A DNA stretch of 19,628 nucleotides from the NCBI GenBank assembly GCA_031431195.1, contig JANPCU010000111.1:1-19628 (forward strand). The letters are read 5' to 3'. The DNA is from TH-plancto1 sp031431195 (GTDB lineage: Bacteria; Planctomycetota; Planctomycetia; Planctomycetales; Planctomycetaceae). Below, piece by piece: positions 15,480-19,628 of this stretch. Positions within the stretch are counted from its first letter, which is position 1. Each line of letters starts with the position of its first letter. Below the pieces are notes generated by a model, which saw only the letters and a list, made by a program, of their open reading frames with translations, did not search any database and was not told the DNA's origin. A program made the position numbers and the translations under genes.

Positions 15480-16253
15480 ATGAAGTCCAAGAAGCCCCTT
15501 ATCGGCATCAACACCGATTTCCGCCCAGCCACCAAGAAGGACTCGTATCCCTTCTCCTGGGTGCATGCCGGTTACTACGACAGCGTCGTCGCTTCGGGAG
15601 GAATCCCGGTGCTGTTGCCGCCGATGGATGAGGAGGATCTGCGGCAGGCCCTGTCCGTACTGGATGGTGTGGTCATGGGAGGCTGCAAGCTTGACCTCGA
15701 CCCGGTGCGACTGGGTTTCGACAAGCACCCCTCGACCCGCCCGATGCCGGTCCGCCGGGAAGACTTCGACCGCCGGTTGGCCAAGCTGTGCTATGAGATG
15801 AAGATCCCGACGCTGGCCATCGGGACCGGTATGCTGACGATGAACGCGATTCTGGGCGGCACGCTGTTCCAGCATGTGCCAGAGGACGTTCTGAAGCCAC
15901 TTAACCACCGTGACCCGGTGGAAGCGTGTCTGCGGCATGTGATCGAAATCGTCCCCGGCACCAAGATGGATCAGATCTACGGCCCCGGCGAAATCCGGGT
16001 GAACAGCGACCACCACATGGCGGTCGATCAGGTCGCGCCGAACCTCCGCGTTTCAGCGACCGCGATGGACGGCGTCGTCGAAGCCTACGAGTCGATCGAA
16101 GACAACTGGTGGTGTGTGGGCGTTCAGTTCCACCCGCATGATGAACACGCTTCCGCCCTCGATCTGCAAGTCTTCCAGGCCCTGATCGAAGGGATCCAGC
16201 ATCAGGAAGCCCCCGAGATCCTGTCGTTCGAACGGCGACGCCAGACGGCGTAA
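15480..16253 (+). CDS. Class I glutamine-amidotransferase-fold protein lacking the catalytic cysteine
   Basis: 257 aa. The fold is that of the peptidase C26 / gamma-glutamyl-GABA hydrolase group: start KPLIGINTDFRP, substrate loop DGVVMGGCKLDLDP, nucleophile elbow, then GGTLFQHVPED and a C-terminal WWCVGVQFHPHDE. In active members the elbow reads about G-I-C-R-G-M-Q; here it is AIGTGMLTMN, so the nucleophilic Cys is Gly and the following Gln is Leu. The catalytic His is kept, but the Glu two residues on is replaced (HPHDE, not HPE). Glutaminase or gamma-glutamyl hydrolase activity is therefore unlikely; a binding or regulatory role, or altered chemistry, is inferred. The start at 15480 has AAGG 8 nt upstream; a GTG at 15474 would add two residues. 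It ends in an intrinsic terminator. Confidence 0.82.
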   Translation: MKSKKPLIGINTDFRPATKKDSYPFSWVHAGYYDSVVASGGIPVLLPPMDEEDLRQALSVLDGVVMGGCKLDLDPVRLGFDKHPSTRPMPVRREDFDRRLAKLCYEMKIPTLAIGTGMLTMNAILGGTLFQHVPEDVLKPLNHRDPVEACLRHVIEIVPGTKMDQIYGPGEIRVNSDHHMAVDQVAPNLRVSATAMDGVVEAYESIEDNWWCVGVQFHPHDEHASALDLQVFQALIEGIQHQEAPEILSFERRRQTA

Positions 16254-16278
16254 CGGCATCGATAATTCGCGTCTCTCG

Positions 16279-16309
16279 AAAGCCCAAGGGTTGCAACCCT
16301 TGGGCTTTT
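16279..16309 (+). terminator. Intrinsic terminator after the amidotransferase-like gene
   Basis: AAAGCCCAAGGGTTG (16279-16293) is followed immediately by its exact reverse complement (16294-16308), giving a strong GC-rich stem. The 3' arm ends in TTTT (16306-16309). It lies 25 bp past the stop codon and just before the next gene. The 5' A-tract opposite the T-run means it could act in both directions. Confidence 0.8.
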
Positions 16310-16317
16310 CGCATGCA

Positions 16318-17379
16318 ATGGCAGGTATGACCACTCCCACTCTGCTCCGCCAAGGCAGCCCCCTGGCGAATCCGGCTCACCAGCTGCACATCTTGAATGC
16401 CGCTGAGGCCACCGCATGGCCCTCGTTTGAGAGTACGCTGGCCGAGCGAGAGTTACCGCCGCTGCGTGCGGACGGCGTGCGGGTGTTGCAGATCAATGTC
16501 GGCAAGCTCTGTAATCAAACATGCAGCCACTGCCATGTCGACGCGGGGCCAGAGCGGCGAGAGATCATGAAGCGCGAGACGCTGGAGGCGTGTCTGCGCG
16601 TGATCGCGTCCACGGGGATCGAGACGGTCGATCTGACCGGTGGGGCTCCGGAGATGAACCCGCACTTTGAGTGGTTCGTGACCGAGGTCCGCCAGCTCGG
16701 TCGACAGGTCATCGATCGCTGCAACCTGACGATCTTGACAGCACCAGGGTTCACCCACCTGCCGGAGTTTCTCGCATCTCAGGAAGTCGAGGTGGTGGCC
16801 TCGCTCCCCTGCTACCTGGAGGAGAACTGCGACCGCCAGCGCGGGGACGGGGTCTTTGCCAAGTCGATCAAAGCTCTGCAACTGCTCAATTGGCTCGGCT
16901 ACGGCCTCCCCGCTTCCGGCTTGACCTTGTCACTCGTCTATAACCCGGTCGGGCCCTCACTCCCGCCAGCCCAGGCGAAACTCGAATCGGCCTACCGCGA
17001 TCAGCTGCGAACTCGTTTCGGGATCGAGTTCAATCGCCTGTATACGATTACAAATATGCCAATCAGTCGGTTCCTCGACGACCTGCTGCAATCGGGCCGA
17101 TACGAGGAGTACATGCAGAAGCTGCTGGCCGCATTCAATCCCCAAGCCGTGGAGGCCGTCATGTGCCGGACGACGCTGTCTGTCGACTGGCGGGGGAATC
17201 TGTACGACTGCGACTTTAACCAGATGCTCGACCTGCCCGTGGTGCCGTCGGTGCCGCGAACGATTCAGGAGTTCGACCTCACTTCACTGGCGCATCGCCC
17301 GATCGTGACCGGACGCCACTGCTACGGGTGTACCGCTGGAGCCGGATCGAGTTGCCAGGGGGAGTTGGTGGACCGGTGA
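16318..17379 (+). CDS. arsS: ArsS-type radical SAM protein (arsenosugar biosynthesis family)
   Basis: 353 aa. The radical SAM 4Fe-4S motif CNQTCSHC (CxxxCxxC, Cys65, 69, 72) follows a core strand LQINVGK, with VDLTGGAPEMNPHF as the SAM-binding GGAPE element. The C-terminal half (NRLYTITNMPISRF, VMCRTTLSVDWRGNLYDCDFNQMLDLP, and a last Cys cluster GRHCYGCTAGAGSSCQGE) matches the DUF3641-type domain of ArsS, which probably binds auxiliary clusters. ArsS adds the 5'-deoxyadenosyl group to methylated arsenic on the way to arsenosugars. Its usual partner, the ArsM methyltransferase, is not in this window. The start is uncertain: ATG at 16318 or 16327, neither with a good Shine-Dalgarno site; the earlier TTG falls in the terminator. 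A cytoplasmic enzyme. Confidence 0.85.
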   Translation: MAGMTTPTLLRQGSPLANPAHQLHILNAAEATAWPSFESTLAERELPPLRADGVRVLQINVGKLCNQTCSHCHVDAGPERREIMKRETLEACLRVIASTGIETVDLTGGAPEMNPHFEWFVTEVRQLGRQVIDRCNLTILTAPGFTHLPEFLASQEVEVVASLPCYLEENCDRQRGDGVFAKSIKALQLLNWLGYGLPASGLTLSLVYNPVGPSLPPAQAKLESAYRDQLRTRFGIEFNRLYTITNMPISRFLDDLLQSGRYEEYMQKLLAAFNPQAVEAVMCRTTLSVDWRGNLYDCDFNQMLDLPVVPSVPRTIQEFDLTSLAHRPIVTGRHCYGCTAGAGSSCQGELVDR

Positions 17380-17498
17380 TTCCGAGAACTATAGCCCGCG
17401 TCCCCAGAATCTCGAAGGGCTCAGGCTCACGGCTCGCCATTCTCGTTGCCATGTTCTATTCTCCCGTGAATTAATGTTTCTAAGCTGGAGTTCTCCCC

Positions 17499-18410
17499 AT
17501 GTCGTCCCTCAATCGTCGTAGCTTCCTCACTTCTTCCTCGACTCTCGCAGCCGGGCTCGCAGCGGTCTCCGGTCTGTCGTCAGGAGTCCATCTCTCTGCA
17601 GCGGAAGAGGCGGAACTGAAGACAATCGGGAAGACGCCACATACGAAGTTCGCGGTCAACTGCGAGATGTGGTGGAGCCAGTTGCCGTTTATGGACCGGA
17701 TTCGGGAGACCGCCAAGCTGGGGTTTCCGTCGATCGAGTTCTGGCCGCTGGAAGGGAAGGACATCCCAGCTGTGGCGGCTCTGTGTCAGGAGGTCGGGAT
17801 CGAGATTGCTCAGTTCACCGCCTGAGGCTTTACACCCGGCATGAACGAACCGAAGAATCATGATGCGGTCGAGGCCGCCGTGCGCGAGGCCGTCAAAGCC
17901 GCCAAGATCCTGAAGTGCAAGAAGGCGTGCGTCGTCGCGGGCAACGATGTCCCCGGGATGACTCAGGAGGAGATGCACAAGCACGTCATCACTGCCCTCA
18001 AGCGAGTCAAGCCGATCGCCGAGGACAACGACCTGACTCTGATCCTCGAACCGATGAACATCCGCGTCGACCACCAGGGGCACTGCCTGTACGGCAGCGC
18101 CCCGGCGATCAAGATTTGCCAGGAGGTCGACTCGACCCACGTGAAGATCAACTGGGATCTGTACCACATGCACATCACCGAAGGCGACCTGTGCGGCCAC
18201 CTGCGCGAGGGGATGGAGACCAAAACCATCGGCTACCTGCAAATCGCCGACCATCCCGGCCGCCACGAGCCCGGCACCGGCGAGATCCACTACAACCGCG
18301 TCCTCAAAGAAGCCCACGACCTCGGGTATCGCGACTTCGTCGGCCTCGAATGCCACCCGACGGAAGAACTCGCCGCCGCCAAGCGAGTGGCTGCTGCCGA
18401 TATCTGGTGA
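17499..18410 (+). pseudogene. Hydroxypyruvate-isomerase-like TIM-barrel gene split by an in-frame TGA
   Basis: Two pieces, 17499-17825 and 17841-18410, are in the same frame and together make one protein of the expected length (303 codons). The N-terminus has a Tat signal, NRRSFLTSSSTLAAGLAA. The barrel starts KFAVNCEMWW, then IAQFTA-stop-GFTPGMNEPKNH, where relatives have Trp. Catalytic features are intact downstream: LILEPMN (Glu), KINWDLYHMHITEGD, YLQIADHPGRHEPGTGEI and GLECHP (second Glu). Hyi-family proteins isomerise hydroxypyruvate or related small sugars; exported forms have unknown substrates. TGG to TGA at 17823-17825 is a one-base change, so this is a very young pseudogene, a sequencing error, or a readthrough case. 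GGAG lies 8 nt before the ATG at 17499. The second piece could restart at the ATG at 17841 but would lack the first barrel strands. Confidence 0.8.
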
Positions 18411-18411
18411 G

Positions 18412-18595
18412 AAACAACGTGGGTGGCGGGGTCAGAAGGCTTTGCGCATGGCCCCGGCGAGGAAAGACGTGGCACATTTCATTGAGCCAATCAGGGGCAC
18501 TCTGTCGGTTGTTGTGAGTTTGGGTACTCCTCGTCGCGCGTGATCGGGGCCATCCGCAAAGCCTCCTGACCCCGCCACCCAACCGCTTGTTAGGT
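18412..18595 (-). repeat. attC-like long imperfect inverted repeat (about 184 bp)
   Basis: Arms 18421-18456 and 18545-18580 are complementary at 34 of 36 positions, around an 88-nt centre. At the right end (minus strand 18595-18589) is ACCTAAC, a full match to the integron R'' core RYYYAAC, followed by AAGCG and GTTGGGT, a layout like R''-spacer-L''. At the left end (minus strand 18418-18412) is GTTGTTT, only a partial match to the R' core GTTRRRY. The stop codon of the adjacent nuclease gene lies inside ACCTAAC, as in many gene cassettes. The element is longer than most attC sites (about 57-141 bp), so it may be another class of mobile inverted repeat. The left end starts two bases past the isomerase stop codon. 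Confidence 0.55.
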
Positions 18596-19399
18596 GCAAC
18601 TTTGGTATACGGACTTCATGTAGTATTGAATATGAGATTCAGAAACCGTGTGCTTCGCGGTGAGTATGTACCGGGTGCCATTGATATCAAGGGTTGAAGC
18701 GCCCACGAAACGAGGAACACCAAGATCAAATAGAGCGTGATGATTTGGGCATAGAACAAGCATATTCGATTCCGCATCGGGACCATCATGTGGCAGACCC
18801 AATGGACGAAGATGGTGAACCTCAATGTATCGTTGATTGCTGCCGTAAGGAAAATCGATGTCGCAAAGTTGACACTTAAAGTCGTACTTGGACTTCAATG
18901 CACGTGTAATTGCTGTGTCCCGGACGATGCGAGAGATGTACGAATCTGCGCGTGTTGTTGGAGTTCCGCTGACGGTGTTGACCGGAGAGAAGTCGCTTTT
19001 GCTCCAGAGCGACTCGAGCGACTGTGCGAGAACAATTGGAATAGTCGTGCCCGATTGTTGTGGGGACCAAGTGTCCTGATACTGAGCTTTGACCATAATT
19101 GAGTTTCGTGAAATCTCCCGGCCGAGCGCCAGAAACGATACGAACTGAAGCTCGACGACACGAGTCCCATCATCATGGTCAAATGCGATAGACGTTACCG
19201 TACCCCTTGCGAATACGCCGTTGTTCAATGGACCAGTTCGCAGCATAAATGCCAGATCACCGGGTTGCGGCTTCTTTGAGCGGCAAATCCACCCAGTCTC
19301 ATACGGGATTCCAGCTACTGCGTCCGATTGCACCTGAGAATAGGGGGCGAAAGAATCAGAATCGCGAATTGGATTCCAGAGGAACAGGTATGCAGCCAC
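18590..19399 (-). CDS. EVE-HNH endonuclease, predicted modification-dependent restriction enzyme
   Basis: 269 aa from the GTG at 19399, which has AAAAGG 9 nt upstream; TTG at 19435 or GTG at 19432 would add 11-12 residues before the conserved strand AAYLFLWNP. The N-terminal half has the PUA-like EVE pattern: YLFLWNP, GWICRSKKPQPGDLAFMLRTG, GVFARGTV, VELQFVSFLALG. EVE domains read modified cytosines. The C-terminal half is a zinc-finger HNH nuclease: CQLC, then IEVHHLRPLGLPHDG, N, and CPNHHALFDLG with the HH metal and catalytic pair. EVE-HNH fusions include enzymes shown to restrict DNA carrying 5-methyl- or hydroxymethylcytosine, so the likely role is defence against modified phage or foreign DNA. 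It stands alone between two related inverted-repeat elements, and its stop lies in an R''-like site, which suggests acquisition as a cassette. Confidence 0.82.
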   Translation of the reverse strand: MAAYLFLWNPIRDSDSFAPYSQVQSDAVAGIPYETGWICRSKKPQPGDLAFMLRTGPLNNGVFARGTVTSIAFDHDDGTRVVELQFVSFLALGREISRNSIMVKAQYQDTWSPQQSGTTIPIVLAQSLESLWSKSDFSPVNTVSGTPTTRADSYISRIVRDTAITRALKSKYDFKCQLCDIDFPYGSNQRYIEVHHLRPLGLPHDGPDAESNMLVLCPNHHALFDLGVPRFVGASTLDINGTRYILTAKHTVSESHIQYYMKSVYQSCT

Positions 19400-19573
19400 G
19401 AAGTTCAGCCTTTTGTGAAATTCCGTTATCACCAATGCCGCCGAACAGTCGTATTGATCAGCGTGCAGTCTATTGCGGGTGGAACGCGAAATAGCTCATG
19501 TCGAATGGTATTCGTTCTCCACTAGATTTGCACTGAGTCAAGATAACATCACAACGTTCCAAAAGTGTCGACG

Positions 19574-19628
19574 GGGTGGCGGGGGCAGGTGGGTTTGAGG
19601 GTGGCCCCGGCTACGCGCGATGTGGCGT
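19574..19628. repeat. Second copy of the long inverted-repeat element, cut by the window edge
   Basis: 19574-19625 aligns with 18421-18472 at about 39 of 52 positions, with GGGTGGCGGGG, TTTG, TGGCCCCGGC and GTGG conserved. It has the same orientation as the left arm of the first element. Only this arm is inside the window. ACGTTGT on the minus strand (19557-19551) occurs beside it, as it does (18420-18414) beside the first element. Confidence 0.6.

Noticed and set aside
15032..15535. Minus-strand ORF of 167 aa
   Set aside because: No domain, polar low-information sequence, and it runs into the 5' end of a well-supported plus-strand gene.
17823..17825. TGA as a selenocysteine codon
   Set aside because: Relatives have Trp here, not Cys, and I see no convincing SECIS-like hairpin directly downstream.
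17580..18356. Minus-strand ORF of 258 aa
   Set aside because: It is a GC-driven shadow of the isomerase gene, whose plus-strand frame carries the Tat signal and catalytic motifs.

Overview
The window looks like chromosomal DNA of a Planctomycete (order Planctomycetales or a close relative). This is inferred from gene content and style, not from a search: a GC-rich genome with long spacers, a very long TolC-type lipoprotein with the N-terminal style familiar from that phylum, a periplasmic adaptor ending in EF-hands, a Tat-exported hydroxypyruvate-isomerase-like protein, an ArsS-type radical SAM enzyme, and many palindromic dispersed repeats between genes. No rRNA, tRNA or CRISPR array was recognised.

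Layout. 297-3503 (+) encodes a large membrane protein with a degenerate spermidine-synthase-like domain. 3504-4385 is gene-poor and holds a REP-like palindrome, a 130-bp MITE-like element (3671-3800) and, ending exactly at that element, a decayed remnant of a conserved hypothetical gene (3801-4176, -). 4386-6095 (-) is an MFS transporter in which a four-helix block has been duplicated in tandem. It is divergent from 6306-7430 (+), a secreted beta-propeller protein. 7621-13224 (+) is a tight cluster: a MarR regulator, a TolC-like outer-membrane lipoprotein (ATGA overlap), a HlyD/MacA-like adaptor (out-of-frame overlap of about 140-150 nt) with two C-terminal EF-hands, and a small four-helix membrane protein. 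No energising pump is present.

13225-14231 is a repeat-rich gap with a long hairpin, a 9-bp tandem repeat and a second inverted copy of the MITE (13933-14063). Then come a beta-carbonic-anhydrase-like protein (14232-14804), a 670-bp structured spacer, a class I glutamine-amidotransferase-fold protein that has lost its catalytic cysteine (15480-16253) with an intrinsic terminator, and an ArsS-type radical SAM enzyme (16318-17379). The hydroxypyruvate-isomerase-like gene (17499-18410) is split by one in-frame TGA where tryptophan is expected.

The right end is the most suggestive part. An EVE-HNH modification-dependent nuclease gene (18590-19399, -) is bracketed by two related long inverted-repeat elements (18412-18595, and 19574 to past the window edge). 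Its stop codon lies inside a sequence matching the integron R'' core site. This looks like a mobile defence cassette in an attC-like context, and it abuts the stop codon of the broken isomerase gene.
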